Positions 42,203-52,010 of a stretch of DNA of 64,000 bases are shown here, one piece after another. The DNA is from Pseudomonas massiliensis (GTDB lineage: Bacteria; Pseudomonadota; Gammaproteobacteria; Pseudomonadales; Pseudomonadaceae). The notes under the pieces are model-generated. The model made no database searches. It had not been told where the DNA came from and saw only the letters and a program-made list of their open reading frames with translations. Where the stretch lies: contig NZ_CCYK01000006.1 of NCBI RefSeq assembly GCF_000826105.1, forward strand, positions 372,001 to 436,000. The letters are read 5' to 3'. Every line of letters starts with the position of its first letter. Positions within the stretch are counted from its first letter, which is position 1. The translations under genes were made by a program, and so were the position numbers.

Positions 42203-42494
42203 TTTGGCGTCCTGCGTCAACACTACGCTATAAAAGAATTCAAGCCCCTGAAGGCTGATTTTTCGGTTGCGGTACAGGCCTGCTGGCATGCCTGCCAGAC
42301 TGTCTGGGCCTGCAAGCTTCGTTTTGCCAGGGAGGCGTCAAAAGCGCCCCTTATTTGATCAAGAAGTCGCTGTATACCGGCGAAGCTGGCGAGTGCCTCA
42401 TGGGCCCTGGTCGCTCGTCGGTTGTCGTGCTTCACATGGAACGGCAGCCACCCCTGCCGCGCCCAACTAAACATTAGAGATCGTGGAGACCCCC

Positions 42495-45398
42495 ATGCAC
42501 ACCGACACCACTCGCGAGAACCCGACAGGCCAGGCGCCTCAGGGCGCGGGCTCCAACCAGGAGCTGAGCGCCACCGCACCCGGCCAACTGCGTGTGATCA
42601 AGCGTAACGGTACTGTCGTTCCCTATACCGACGACAAGATCACCGTGGCCATCACCAAGGCGTTCCTCGCAGTGGAAGGCGGCAGCGCCGCCGCGTCCTC
42701 GCGCATCCACGATACGGTCGCGCGCCTGACCGAGCAGGTGTCGGCCACTTTCCGTCGGCGCATGCCGTCGGGTGGCACCATCCACATCGAAGAGATCCAG
42801 GATCAGGTCGAACTGGCCCTGATGCGCGCCGGCGAGCACAAGGTTGCCCGCGACTACGTGATCTACCGTGACCAGCGGGCCAAGGAGCGCGCCAGCCGTA
42901 ACGACGCCAGCCAGCCCGCGCAGCCCCATCCGAGCATCCGCGTGGCCCGCGCCGACGGTACCCTCGAACCGCTGGACATGGGCCGCCTGAACACCATCAT
43001 TTCCGAAGCCTGCGAAGGGCTGGCCGAAGTGGACGGTGGGCTGATCCAGCGCGAAACCCTGAAGAACCTGTACGACGGCGTGGCCCTGAAGGATGTGAAC
43101 ACCGCCCTGGTGATGACCGCCCGTACCCTGGTGGAGCGTGAGCCGAACTACTCCTTCGTCACCGCCCGCCTGCTGATGGATACCCTGCGCGCCGAAGGCC
43201 TGGGGTTCCTGGGCGTCGCCGAAAGCGCCACCCACCACGAGATGGCCGAGCTGTACGCCAAGGCCCTGCCGGCCTACGTGGCCAAGGGCGTGGAATTCGA
43301 ACTGCTCAACCCGGAACTGGCCCGCTTCGACCTGGCCAAGCTGGGCGCGGCCATCGATCACGAGCGCGACCAGCAGTTCACCTACCTGGGCCTGCAAACC
43401 CTGTACGACCGTTACTTCATCCACAAGGATGGCGTGCGCTTCGAACTGCCGCAGGTATTCTTCATGCGCGTGGCCATGGGCCTGGCCATCGAAGAGAAGA
43501 ACCGTGACGAGCGCGCCATCGAGTTCTACCGCCTGCTGTCGTCGTTCGACTACATGGCCTCCACCCCGACCCTGTTCAACGCCGGCACCCTGCGCCCGCA
43601 GTTGAGCTCGTGCTACCTGACCACCGTGCCGGACGACCTCTCCGGGATCTACGGCGCCATCCACGATAACGCCATGCTGTCCAAGTTCGCGGGCGGCCTG
43701 GGCAACGACTGGACGCCGGTCCGGGCGCTGGGCTCGTACATCAAGGGCACCAACGGCAAGTCCCAGGGGGTCGTTCCCTTCCTGAAGGTGGTCAACGATA
43801 CCGCCGTGGCGGTCAACCAGGGCGGCAAGCGCAAGGGCGCGGTCTGCGCCTACCTGGAAACCTGGCACCTGGACATCGAGGAATTCCTCGAGCTGCGCAA
43901 GAACACCGGTGACGACCGTCGCCGCACCCACGACATGAACACCGCCAACTGGATTCCGGACCTGTTCATGAAGCGGGTATTCGAAGACGGCAAGTGGACC
44001 CTGTTCTCCCCGTCCGAAACCCCGGACCTGCACGACCTCACCGGCAAGGCGTTCGAGGAACGCTACGAGTACTACGAAGCCCTGATCGAATACGGCAAGA
44101 TCAAGGTCTACAAAACCCTGCAGGCCAAGGACCTGTGGCGCAAGATGCTCTCGATGCTGTTCGAGACTGGTCACCCGTGGCTGACCTTCAAGGACCCGTG
44201 CAACCTGCGCAGCCCGCAGCAGCACGTGGGCGTTGTCCATAGCTCGAACCTGTGCACCGAGATCACCCTGAACACCAACAAGGATGAGATCGCCGTCTGC
44301 AACCTGGGCTCGATCAACCTGCCGAACCACATCGTGGACGGCAAGCTGGACACCGAGAAGCTGTCGCGCACCATCAAGACGGCCGTGCGCATGCTCGACA
44401 ACGTGATCGACATCAACTACTACTCGGTGCCCCAGGCGCGCAACTCCAACCTCAAGCACCGCCCGGTGGGCCTGGGCATCATGGGCTTCCAGGATGCGCT
44501 CTACCTGCAGCACATCCCTTATGGCTCGGACGAGGCGGTCAAGTTCGCCGACCTGTCCATGGAAGCTGTGAGCTACTATGCCATCCAGGCGTCGTGCGAC
44601 CTGGCGGACGAGCGTGGCGCCTACGAGACCTTCCAGGGCTCGCTCTGGTCCAAGGGCGTGCTACCGCTGGACTCGCTGGAAACCCTGATCGAGCAGCGTG
44701 GCGCCAAGTACATCGAAGTCGACCGTAACGAGACCCTCGACTGGGCACCCGTGCGCGCGCGGGTTCAGAAAGGCATTCGCAACTCGAACATCATGGCCAT
44801 CGCACCGACCGCGACCATCGCCAACATCACCGGCGTGTCGCAGTCCATCGAGCCGACCTACCAGAACCTGTACGTGAAATCGAACCTGTCGGGCGAGTTC
44901 ACCGTGATCAACCCCTACCTGGTACGCGACCTCAAGGCGCGCGACCTGTGGGACCCGGTCATGATCAACGACCTCAAGTACTATGACGGTTCGGTGCAGC
45001 AGATCGAGCGCATTCCTCAGGAGCTCAAGGACCTCTACGCCACGGCCTTCGAAGTGGACACCAAGTGGATCGTGGAGGCGGCCAGCCGTCGCCAGAAGTG
45101 GATCGACCAGGCCCAGTCCCTGAACCTGTACATTGCCGGCGCCTCGGGCAAGAAGCTGGACGTGACCTACCGCATGGCGTGGTTCCGTGGCCTGAAGACC
45201 ACCTACTATCTCCGTGCCTTGGCCGCCACCAGCACCGAGAAGTCCACCATCAACACCGGCAAGCTCAACGCGGTGTCCAGCGGTGGCGACGGCGCCCTGC
45301 ACGCCGCGCCCCAGGCTGCCGAGTCGGCACCGGCCGGCCCGGCACCGGTGCCCAAGGCTTGCGCGATTGACGAGCCGGATTGCGAAGCCTGCCAGTAA
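42495..45398 (+). CDS. nrdA: Ribonucleoside-diphosphate reductase class Ia alpha subunit
   Basis: The start is ATG 42495 with GGAG before it; an in-frame GTG lies 12 bases earlier. The 967-residue product has two ATP-cone domains in series at the N-terminus, seen from RVIKRNGTVVPYTDDKITVAI and from RVARADGTLEPLDMGRLNTII. This is typical of Pseudomonas NrdA and gives allosteric control by dATP. The catalytic barrel holds LSSCYLTTV, NLCTEITLN and CNLGSINLP, which bear the active-site cysteines, and TTYYLRALA with the radical-path tyrosines. The end CAIDEPDCEACQ holds the C-terminal redox cysteines. It makes deoxynucleotides with NrdB, whose gene lies 6.9 kb on. A strong terminator follows. Confidence 0.98.
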   Translation: MHTDTTRENPTGQAPQGAGSNQELSATAPGQLRVIKRNGTVVPYTDDKITVAITKAFLAVEGGSAAASSRIHDTVARLTEQVSATFRRRMPSGGTIHIEEIQDQVELALMRAGEHKVARDYVIYRDQRAKERASRNDASQPAQPHPSIRVARADGTLEPLDMGRLNTIISEACEGLAEVDGGLIQRETLKNLYDGVALKDVNTALVMTARTLVEREPNYSFVTARLLMDTLRAEGLGFLGVAESATHHEMAELYAKALPAYVAKGVEFELLNPELARFDLAKLGAAIDHERDQQFTYLGLQTLYDRYFIHKDGVRFELPQVFFMRVAMGLAIEEKNRDERAIEFYRLLSSFDYMASTPTLFNAGTLRPQLSSCYLTTVPDDLSGIYGAIHDNAMLSKFAGGLGNDWTPVRALGSYIKGTNGKSQGVVPFLKVVNDTAVAVNQGGKRKGAVCAYLETWHLDIEEFLELRKNTGDDRRRTHDMNTANWIPDLFMKRVFEDGKWTLFSPSETPDLHDLTGKAFEERYEYYEALIEYGKIKVYKTLQAKDLWRKMLSMLFETGHPWLTFKDPCNLRSPQQHVGVVHSSNLCTEITLNTNKDEIAVCNLGSINLPNHIVDGKLDTEKLSRTIKTAVRMLDNVIDINYYSVPQARNSNLKHRPVGLGIMGFQDALYLQHIPYGSDEAVKFADLSMEAVSYYAIQASCDLADERGAYETFQGSLWSKGVLPLDSLETLIEQRGAKYIEVDRNETLDWAPVRARVQKGIRNSNIMAIAPTATIANITGVSQSIEPTYQNLYVKSNLSGEFTVINPYLVRDLKARDLWDPVMINDLKYYDGSVQQIERIPQELKDLYATAFEVDTKWIVEAASRRQKWIDQAQSLNLYIAGASGKKLDVTYRMAWFRGLKTTYYLRALAATSTEKSTINTGKLNAVSSGGDGALHAAPQAAESAPAGPAPVPKACAIDEPDCEACQ

Positions 45399-45437
45399 TG
45401 CCCCGCCCCTGCCTGTAGCCGCCAGGCCGCAGGCCGC

Positions 45438-45472
45438 AAAAAGCCCCCGCCCTTGAAAGGCGGGGGCTTTTT
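45438..45472 (+). terminator. Rho-independent terminator after nrdA
   Basis: The stem GCCCCCGCC / GGCGGGGGC, flanked by AAAAA and TTTTT, has a seven-base loop. The last codon of nrdA is 40 bases upstream. Since both flanks are A and T runs, it could act in both directions. Confidence 0.92.
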
Positions 45473-45537
45473 CGTCTGCGCACCGCCAGACTGCACCAGT
45501 ACCGAACAGCCTTGCACTGAGCGAGTGCTCCGAAGTG

Positions 45538-45549
45538 GACCAAAAGGTC
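45538..45549 (+). promoter_or_regulatory. RutR-type operator upstream of rutG
   Basis: GACCAAAAGGTC is a near-palindrome fitting the RutR half-sites GACCA and TGGTC with one mismatch, set in GTGGACCAAAAGGTCTGG. It lies 154 bases before the rutG start. A second, perfect copy is near rutA. RutR binding is inferred. Confidence 0.55.
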
Positions 45550-45702
45550 TGGATTCACTTCTCGCTTTATCTTAAAGCGTTCTTGGTGCTCAGGATTTTC
45601 CCGCTGGCATGCATTCTGCTCCGCTGACCCGCTACCGCCTCATGATCAAGCGAATGCAGGGGCGAGCCACTGGGACACTCCCACCAACGAAGGGCGGACT
45701 CT

Positions 45703-47022
45703 ATGAACAACCCGTTTTCCTGGTCTGTAAAAGCCGATCTGGGCGATATCGTTGCCCCCCATGAACGCCTGCCCTGGCCGCAGACCCTTGCCCTGGGCAT
45801 ACAGCATGTATTCGCCATGTTTGGCGCGACCTTGCTGGCGCCCTTGCTCATGGGTTTCGATCCGAATGTGGCGATCATGATGAGCGGCCTGGGGACGTTG
45901 ATCTTCTTCCTGGTCACGCGCGGGAAGATCCCCAGTTTTCTCGGCTCCAGCTTCGCCTTCATAGGCGCGGTCAGCGCCGCCACCGCCTATGCGGGAAGCG
46001 GCCCCAACCTGAACATCCCCTTGGCCTTGGGCGGAGTGGTGCTGTGCGGGCTGGTATACGTCGCCATCGGCATCGTGGTGCAGGCGGCGGGAGTGGGCTG
46101 GATTGAGCGCATCACGCCCCCGGTAGTCACCGGTACCGTGGTAGCGGTGATCGGCCTCAACCTGGCCAGCGTCCCTATCAAGACCATGGCATCTTCCGGT
46201 TTCGATACCTGGATGCAACTGGTCACCTTCGTTTGCATTGCGTGTATCGCGGTCTACACTGGCGGGCTGTTGCGGCGCATGTTGCTTCTGGTGGGGCTGA
46301 TTGCCGCGACTGTCATCTACTTCGTGCTGGCCAACCTGCTTGGGTTGGGCAAGGCCATCGACCCGAGCCCCATCGCGGCCGCGCCCTGGTTCGGCATGCC
46401 GGCCTTCCAGGCGCCGGTGTTCACGGTGTCGGCGGCGTTGCTGATCGTCCCGGTGGTGGTGATCCTGATCGCCGAGAACCTTGGGCACATCAAGGCGATC
46501 GCCTCGATCACCGGACAGAACCTTGACCAGTCCATCGGTCGCGCCTTCATCGGCGATGGCATCGCCACCGTGCTCAGCGGCAGCGTGGGCGGCACCGGGA
46601 TGACGACCTACGCGGAAAACATCGGCGTAATGGCGGCCACCAAGGTGTATTCGACTGCGCTCTTCATAGTGGCGGGGGTGGTGGCGATACTGCTTGGGCT
46701 TTCACCGAAATTCGGCGCTGTCGTGCATTGCATTCCGGTACCGGTGATGGGCGGTGTATCCATCGTGGTGTTCGGCCTGATCGCCATCGCCGGCGCGCGC
46801 ATCTGGGTAGAGAACCGGGTGGATTTCTCCGATAGCCGCAACCTGTTGGTCGCTGCCATTCCCCTCGTGCTGGGTACGGGTGACTTCACCCTGCATCTTG
46901 GCAGCTTTGCACTGGGCGGGCTGGGAACCGCCACCTTCGGCGCCATCCTGCTTAACCAGCTACTCAACCGGCGCAGGCTTGACCAGCCCGCAGCGCTAAG
47001 CGTGGAAGCAGCCCCGAGGTAG
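45703..47022 (+). CDS. rutG: Pyrimidine permease (uracil/xanthine permease family, RutG-like)
   Basis: The 439-residue membrane protein belongs to the NCS2 nucleobase transporters. Signature stretches include QTLALGIQHVFAMFGATLLAPLLMGF near the start, GAVSAATAY, RITPPVVTGTVVAVIGLNLA, and the GGTGMTTYAENIGVMAATKVYS motif with the conserved Glu. It has about 12-14 membrane segments and would import uracil or another pyrimidine. It is set apart from the other rut genes by the opposing rutR gene and has its own RutR-like operator. The next gene is convergent: rutR stops 17 bases away. Confidence 0.94.
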   Translation: MNNPFSWSVKADLGDIVAPHERLPWPQTLALGIQHVFAMFGATLLAPLLMGFDPNVAIMMSGLGTLIFFLVTRGKIPSFLGSSFAFIGAVSAATAYAGSGPNLNIPLALGGVVLCGLVYVAIGIVVQAAGVGWIERITPPVVTGTVVAVIGLNLASVPIKTMASSGFDTWMQLVTFVCIACIAVYTGGLLRRMLLLVGLIAATVIYFVLANLLGLGKAIDPSPIAAAPWFGMPAFQAPVFTVSAALLIVPVVVILIAENLGHIKAIASITGQNLDQSIGRAFIGDGIATVLSGSVGGTGMTTYAENIGVMAATKVYSTALFIVAGVVAILLGLSPKFGAVVHCIPVPVMGGVSIVVFGLIAIAGARIWVENRVDFSDSRNLLVAAIPLVLGTGDFTLHLGSFALGGLGTATFGAILLNQLLNRRRLDQPAALSVEAAPR

Positions 47023-47039
47023 CTTCGGTGCCGCCCTGG

Positions 47040-47729
47040 TCAGGGCCTGGGCTTGAGGCCATCGAGCAACAGCGCCTGAAGGCTGGCCAAGGTGGCCTCG
47101 AAGAAGGCCGGATCGGACAGGTCCTTGCCGGCGATGGCGCGTACCTGGGCACCAAAATCGGCGTAATGCTGAGTAGTGCTCCACAAGCTGAAGATCAGAT
47201 GGTAGGGGTCGACCGGCGCCAACCTGCCGGCCTCTACCCACTGCCCTATCACCTCGACCTTGCTCGCCACCAACTCGCGCAAGGCTTGACTGAGCTGGCC
47301 GCCGATCAAGGGTGCGCCCTGCATGATTTCCATGCAGAACAGCTTCGACTCGGCGCTGTGGTCCCGCGACAATTCCAGCTTCGCCCGCAGGTATTGGCCA
47401 ATGGCCTGCAAAGGGTCCTGATCCGCGCTGAACCCCCGAAGCGGCGCCAGCCAGGTATCGAGCACCTGCTCGAGCACGCTGACGTAGAGGTCTTCCTTGC
47501 TGCCGAAGTAATACAGCAGGTTGGTCTTGGAAACGTCCGCGCTGCTGGCCACCTGATCGAGGCTGGTGCCGTGCAGCCCATATTGAGAAAACAGCCCGAG
47601 CGCGGCCTGGATGATCGAGGCACGCTTGTTCTCCACCATCAGCGAACGCCGGTTTCGGGCCTTCTCGCTGATCGTGCGCCCAGGGCGTCGCCCTGGGGAA
47701 GAACTGGCCTCTGACGTCTTATCGTTCAC
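47040..47729 (-). CDS. rutR: TetR-family regulator RutR
   Basis: The 229-residue product has the TetR helix-turn-helix near residues 40-80: ASIIQAALGLFSQYGLHGTSLDQ, SKTNLLYYFGSKEDLYVSVL. The remainder aligns with E. coli RutR in outline: FCMEIMQGAPLIG, VEAGRLAPVDPYHLIF, TTQHYADFGAQV. RutR senses uracil and thymine and represses pyrimidine degradation genes when they are absent. It is convergent with rutG and divergent from rutA. It has a basic N-terminal extension longer than in E. coli. Confidence 0.95.
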   Translation of the reverse strand: MNDKTSEASSSPGRRPGRTISEKARNRRSLMVENKRASIIQAALGLFSQYGLHGTSLDQVASSADVSKTNLLYYFGSKEDLYVSVLEQVLDTWLAPLRGFSADQDPLQAIGQYLRAKLELSRDHSAESKLFCMEIMQGAPLIGGQLSQALRELVASKVEVIGQWVEAGRLAPVDPYHLIFSLWSTTQHYADFGAQVRAIAGKDLSDPAFFEATLASLQALLLDGLKPRP

Positions 47730-47858
47730 GAAGCTTTCCGAACTGGAATGGGGCCCGCATTGTAACAGCCACTACGGATGCCGTTGCAGCCGTGCACTGA
47801 AACGGCCCGTGCCGCTTCACCACTGTGCAGCGACAGCCCATCCAAACGGTCTTTTTTG

Positions 47859-47870
47859 GACCATTTGGTC
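47859..47870 (+). promoter_or_regulatory. RutR operator upstream of rutA
   Basis: GACCATTTGGTC is a perfect palindrome identical to the core of the known RutR site (TTGACCAnnTGGTCAA), in TTGGACCATTTGGTCTACT. It lies 122 bases before the rutA start in the 263-base gap between rutR and rutA, where it could repress both. Confidence 0.75.
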
Positions 47871-47992
47871 TACTCAAAATCTTGGAGTTTAAGTAGGCCA
47901 TTGATAAAACAGGAAAAACGAAAGCTGGCACAGCTCGTGCTCAAGCCCTTCCAACGTCGCCACCCAGGTCGACGATTCAACCGGAGGCGCCC

Positions 47993-49135
47993 ATGAAAGT
48001 TGGTATCTTTATCCCCATCGGTAACAACGGCTGGTTGATTTCGGAAAACGCTCCCCAGTACAAGCCGAGCTTCGAGCTGAACAAGCAGATCGCCCAACGG
48101 GCCGAAACCTATGGGCTGGACTTTCTACTGTCGATGATCAAGCTCAGGGGCTTCGGTGGCAAAACCGAGTTCTGGGACCATAACCTGGAATCCCTCACCC
48201 TTATGGCGGGTCTGGCTGCGGTGACCAGCAAGATCAAGCTCTTCGCCACGGCGCCGTCCCTGGCCTTGCCGCCCGCCATAGTGGCGCGCATGGCCTCCAC
48301 CATCGACTCCATTTCCAATGGCCGCTTCGGGGTGAACCTGGTGACGGGCTGGCAGCGTCCCGAGTATTCTCAGATGGGCCTCTGGCCCGGTGACGAATTC
48401 TTCAGTACCCGCTATGCCTACCTTTCCGAGTACATCCAGGTGCTGCGCGACCTCTGGGAGCATGGCCGCTCGGACTTCAAGGGCGCGCACTTCACCATGG
48501 ACGACTGCCGCATGAGCCCGCGGCCCAGCGCGGACATGAAAGTCATCTGCGCTGGCCAGAGCGACGCCGGCATGGCGTTCTCGGCCCAGTATGCCGACTA
48601 CAACTTCTGCTTCGGCAAGGGCGTGAACACCCCCAAGGCGTTCGCCCCGGCTTCGCAAAAGCTGATCGAAGCAACGCAAGTCACTGGGCGCAACGTCAGT
48701 ACCTACGTGCTGATGATGGTGATCGCCGATGAAACGGACGAAGCCGCCTGGGCCAAGTGGGAACACTACAAGGCGGGGGTCGATGAGCAAGCGGTGGCTT
48801 GGCTGGGCGTGCAAGGCGGGGCGGACAAAACCTCCGGGGCGGACACTAACGTGCGGCAGATGGCCGATCCCACCTCGGCGGTGAATATCAACATGGGCAC
48901 GCTGGTGGGCTCGTACGCTTCCATCGCTCGCATGCTCGATGAAGTCGCCGAGGTGGAAGGCACCGAAGGCGTGCTGTTGACCTTCGACCATTTCGTGGAA
49001 GGCGTGGAAGCCTTCGGCACGCGCATCCAGCCTCTGATGAACAGCCGTATCGAGGTAGCCTCCCCCGTTCCCTCCCAAGCAGGTCCGCGCCGCAGCGCGG
49101 TGGCCAGCGACACCCCTGAAGCGCTGGAGGCCTGA
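47993..49135 (+). CDS. rutA: Pyrimidine monooxygenase RutA
   Basis: The 380-residue product is a luciferase-like flavin monooxygenase. Family stretches are [74 protein letters not shown] and DDCRMSPRP. RutA adds oxygen across the uracil ring with reduced FMN and opens it to ureidoacrylate. RutF supplies reduced flavin. A CGGAGG site lies seven bases before the ATG. It heads the rutABCDF operon; rutB starts three bases after its stop. A short C-terminal tail ([14 protein letters not shown]) is not part of the conserved fold. Confidence 0.97.
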   Translation: MKVGIFIPIGNNGWLISENAPQYKPSFELNKQIAQRAETYGLDFLLSMIKLRGFGGKTEFWDHNLESLTLMAGLAAVTSKIKLFATAPSLALPPAIVARMASTIDSISNGRFGVNLVTGWQRPEYSQMGLWPGDEFFSTRYAYLSEYIQVLRDLWEHGRSDFKGAHFTMDDCRMSPRPSADMKVICAGQSDAGMAFSAQYADYNFCFGKGVNTPKAFAPASQKLIEATQVTGRNVSTYVLMMVIADETDEAAWAKWEHYKAGVDEQAVAWLGVQGGADKTSGADTNVRQMADPTSAVNINMGTLVGSYASIARMLDEVAEVEGTEGVLLTFDHFVEGVEAFGTRIQPLMNSRIEVASPVPSQAGPRRSAVASDTPEALEA

Positions 49136-49138
49136 CGT

Positions 49139-49888
49139 ATGGAGGTTGGACAAAAGGTTACCCTCAGCGCCACCACGCCGGCCGGCCTCCCCGCGGTGAA
49201 CGGCCAGGCTGCCTGGGCATTGCCGGCACGCCCCGAGCCGCTGTACCTACACCCTTCGAACACCGCCCTCGTGGTGGTGGACATGCAGAACGCCTACGCT
49301 TCGGTCGGCGGCTATGTGGATTCGGCCGGCTTCGACATTTCCGGTGCCCAGGGTGTGATCGCCCGTATCGCCAGTGCCATCGAGGCCGCCCGTGCCGCCG
49401 GCGTGACGGTGGTGTACCTGCAGAACGGCTGGGATAGCCAGTATGTGGAAGCCGGCGGGCCGGGATCGCCGAATTGGCACAAATCCAACGCGCTCAAGAC
49501 CATGCGCAAGTTTCCTGAACTGCAAGGGCGCTTCCTGGCCAAGGGCGGCTGGGACTACGCGCTGGTCGAGGCGTTGGCCCCCCAAGCGGGGGACATCCTG
49601 GTGCCGAAAACCCGCTACAGCGGTTTTTTCAACAGCACCCTGGACAGTACCCTGCGCGCCCGCGGCATCCGCAACCTGGTATTCAGCGGCATCGCCACCA
49701 ATGTATGCGTCGAGTCCACCCTGCGCGATGCCTTCCACCTAGAGTATTTCGGCGTGCTGCTCGAGGACGCCACCCACGAGCTGGGCGGCCCGGCGATACA
49801 GGCCGCGGCGGTCTACAACATCGAAACCTTCTTCGGCTGGGTTTCCAATGTCGAAGCCTTCGTCAACCTCCTGAGCACTCAACGTTAA
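49139..49888 (+). CDS. rutB: Ureidoacrylate amidohydrolase RutB
   Basis: The 249-residue product is an isochorismatase-like cysteine hydrolase. The catalytic Asp lies in [12 protein letters not shown], the Lys in [17 protein letters not shown] and the Cys in [16 protein letters not shown]. RutB hydrolyses ureidoacrylate to carbamate and 3-aminoacrylate. It follows rutA by three bases and rutC starts 12 bases later, so it lies in the middle of the operon. Confidence 0.96.
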   Translation: MEVGQKVTLSATTPAGLPAVNGQAAWALPARPEPLYLHPSNTALVVVDMQNAYASVGGYVDSAGFDISGAQGVIARIASAIEAARAAGVTVVYLQNGWDSQYVEAGGPGSPNWHKSNALKTMRKFPELQGRFLAKGGWDYALVEALAPQAGDILVPKTRYSGFFNSTLDSTLRARGIRNLVFSGIATNVCVESTLRDAFHLEYFGVLLEDATHELGGPAIQAAAVYNIETFFGWVSNVEAFVNLLSTQR

Positions 49889-49900
49889 GAAGGGGTCCCC

Positions 49901-50293
49901 ATGCCAAAACAAGTCATCATCCCGCCAGGTACCGCCACGCCTATCGGCCCCTTCGTACCAGGTACCCAGGCTGACGGCATCGTCTATGTCGCCGGCACGC
50001 TGCCCTTCGATAGTGACAATAACGTGGTGCATGTGGGTGACGCGGGGGCGCAAACCCGCCATGTACTGGAAACCATCAAGGGCGTGATCGAAGCTGCCGG
50101 GGGCACTTTGGAGGATGTGACCTTCAATCACGTATTCCTTACGCGCTGGGAAGACTACGCGGCTATCAACGCCGTCTATGCCGAATATTTCCCGGGGGAG
50201 AAACCGGCGCGCTATTGCGTGCAGGTGGGGCTGGTGAAACCTGAGGCCCTGGTGGAAATCGCCAGTATCGCCCATACGGGAAAACGGTCATGA
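49901..50293 (+). CDS. rutC: 3-aminoacrylate deaminase RutC (YjgF/Rid family)
   Basis: The 130-residue product is of Rid/YjgF size. The N-terminus [28 protein letters not shown] and the end [23 protein letters not shown] show the conserved Rid residues, with the catalytic arginine at R in ARYCVQ. It hydrolyses reactive 3-aminoacrylate to malonic semialdehyde and ammonia. Its stop overlaps the rutD start by four bases. Confidence 0.95.
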   Translation: MPKQVIIPPGTATPIGPFVPGTQADGIVYVAGTLPFDSDNNVVHVGDAGAQTRHVLETIKGVIEAAGGTLEDVTFNHVFLTRWEDYAAINAVYAEYFPGEKPARYCVQVGLVKPEALVEIASIAHTGKRS

Positions 50294-51096
50294 CGGCCGC
50301 GCTGCACACCCAGGTTCAGGTCAAGCCCCAGAGCCAGCCGGGCGCCGAAGTGGTGTTGCTCTGTTCAGGCCTGGGGGGCTCGGCCGGCTACTGGGGCGCC
50401 CAGCTGCCCGCGCTGCTGGAAGCGGGCTATCGGGTGATCACCTATGACCAACGGGGCACCGGCCGCAGCCGCCAGCCGTTGCCCGCCGATTATCGCATCG
50501 AGCACATGGCCGAGGATGTGCTCGAGATTTTGCGGGCAGAGGACGTCAGCCGATGCCACTTCGTGGGCCATGCCCTCGGCGGGCTGGTAGGGCTGCAACT
50601 GGCGCTGGATCAGCCGGGGCGCTTGGTCAGCCTTTCGCTGATCAATGCCTGGGCAGCGCCCAACCCGCACTCGGCCCGCTGTTTCGACGCGCGCCTGGCC
50701 TTGCTGGACCACGCCGGTCCACGCGCCTACGTGGAGGCGCAGCCAATCTTTCTCTACCCGGCCAGCTGGGCAGCCGCCCAGGCTCAGCGCGTTCAGGAGG
50801 AAGTCGAGCATGCACTGGAACACTTCCCTGGCGCGGACATCATGAAGGCGCGCATCGGCGCACTGCGTCGCTTCGATGTCAGCGAGCGCCTGGCCGAAAT
50901 AGACTTGCCGGTATGGGTGTCCAGCGCGCTCGACGACGTGCTGGTGCCGGCAACCTGCTCCGAACGGCTGGCCAAGGCCATTGCGGGCAGCCTCCTACAC
51001 CTCCAGCCCCACGGCGGCCATGCCCATAACGTCACTGCGCCTGAAGCCTTCAACGAGGCGCTGCTGGGGTTCCTGACCCGCCAAATCCAGTCTTGA
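50290..51096 (+). CDS. rutD: RutD alpha/beta-hydrolase
   Basis: The 268-residue product is an alpha/beta-hydrolase fold: [45 protein letters not shown] and a late [10 protein letters not shown] with the catalytic histidine. The nucleophile elbow reads GHALG, so the usual serine is alanine. E. coli RutD has the same change, so this is a family feature. RutD is thought to speed aminoacrylate breakdown. It overlaps rutC by four bases and rutF starts 14 bases later. Confidence 0.95.
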   Translation: MTAALHTQVQVKPQSQPGAEVVLLCSGLGGSAGYWGAQLPALLEAGYRVITYDQRGTGRSRQPLPADYRIEHMAEDVLEILRAEDVSRCHFVGHALGGLVGLQLALDQPGRLVSLSLINAWAAPNPHSARCFDARLALLDHAGPRAYVEAQPIFLYPASWAAAQAQRVQEEVEHALEHFPGADIMKARIGALRRFDVSERLAEIDLPVWVSSALDDVLVPATCSERLAKAIAGSLLHLQPHGGHAHNVTAPEAFNEALLGFLTRQIQS

Positions 51097-51109
51097 AAGG
51101 AGAAAGCCA

Positions 51110-51628
51110 ATGTGTGCATCCATCAGCGAGCCTGTGATCTGTGCGGTCGACAAGGCTGAGTTTCGCAATGCCATGGCCCTGCTCGGGGCCGCGGTGAACG
51201 TGGTCACCACCGACGGCCCCGGCGGCCTGGCAGGCTTCACGGCCTCGGCGGTATGCAGCGTGACCGACGAGCCCCCTACCCTGCTGGTATGTCTGAACCG
51301 TGGCGCGTCCGTGTACGGGGCTTTCCGGGACAACGCCGTACTCTGCGTCAACGTGCTGGGGGCCGGGCACCAGCACGTCTCCAACTGTTTCGGTGGCAAG
51401 ATTCCAATGGCCGAGCGGTTCGCCGCGGTGAACTGGACAACGGGCAGCTCAGGCTGCCCGGTGCTGGAAGGGGCCAGTGTTTCCTTCGAATGCCGGCTGC
51501 GGCAACGCACCGAAATAGGCACCCATGACGTGATGTTCTGCGAGGTGCAGGCCATTCATCTGAGCGACTCGGCTGGCAGCCTGATCTATTTCAACCGGGC
51601 ATACCACGAGCTGGCCGTCACGCTCTAG
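51110..51628 (+). CDS. rutF: NADH:FMN reductase RutF
   Basis: The 172-residue product is a flavin reductase domain protein: [44 protein letters not shown] in outline, [20 protein letters not shown] and CEVQAIHLS. It supplies reduced FMN to RutA. An AAAGGAG site precedes the start. It is the last gene of the operon. There is no rutE reductase gene between rutD and rutF or after rutF; the space to nrdB holds repeats and control sites. Confidence 0.94.
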   Translation: MCASISEPVICAVDKAEFRNAMALLGAAVNVVTTDGPGGLAGFTASAVCSVTDEPPTLLVCLNRGASVYGAFRDNAVLCVNVLGAGHQHVSNCFGGKIPMAERFAAVNWTTGSSGCPVLEGASVSFECRLRQRTEIGTHDVMFCEVQAIHLSDSAGSLIYFNRAYHELAVTL

Positions 51629-51669
51629 CCTGCAGAAGCTGGTGTCCAACGTCAGGGGCTCAGCTCAGC

Positions 51670-51746
51670 CTGTGGAGCCAGCGAAGCTGGCGAGTTGTGC
51701 TCGATAAGAAAGCCTTTCTCGCTAGCTGCCGCTAGCTCCCACCGTG
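51670..51746. repeat. REP-like repeat element, copy A
   Basis: CTGTGGAGCCAGCGAAGCTGGCGAG at the left and CGCTAGCTCCCACCG at the right are opposed copies of a Pseudomonas REP-like motif, with stems such as CCAGC / GCTGG. It is the first of two elements in the rutF-nrdB gap. Confidence 0.5.
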
Positions 51747-51782
51747 ATTACCTCACTGTCCATTGAATAGGGCTCAGTTCAC

Positions 51783-51842
51783 CCTGTGGGAGGCAGCGTC
51801 AGCTGCCGAACGGCTCCCCAGCTGCCGCTAGCGCCCACAGGG
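51783..51842. repeat. REP-like inverted pair, copy B
   Basis: CCCTGTGGGAGGCAGC and GCTAGCGCCCACAGGG are opposed, and CAGCTGCCG / CGGCAGCTG sequences lie inside. The unit resembles a paired REP (BIME-like) element of pseudomonads. Confidence 0.6.
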
Positions 51843-51962
51843 CTTCGGCTCAGCCTCGGCCCAAGGGCAGATTTCGACGAGCGGCTCGCGGCCAACGGCC
51901 TTCCCAGGGCTTATGCCAACAACCCCATCGCAGCGAAGCCCCGCCCGTCACCCCGCGCAAAA

Positions 51963-52010
51963 ACACATCATACTGTGCTATACCTCAATATCTGGCACTA
52001 GATATTGGGT
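51963..52010 (+). promoter_or_regulatory. Pair of NrdR boxes upstream of nrdB
   Basis: ACACATCATACTGTGC (51963-51978) and GCACTAGATATTGGGT (51995-52010) resemble the NrdR box (about 11-13 of 16). Their starts are 32 bases apart. A TATATA follows directly at 52010-52015, and a perfect TATAAT at 52086-52091. The 180 bases between that and the nrdB start hold no gene that I can see. Confidence 0.62.

Noticed and set aside
42474..44513. A 679-codon minus-strand frame opposite nrdA
   Set aside because: It shows valine/histidine-rich shadow composition and covers the control region of nrdA; nrdA has all the family motifs.
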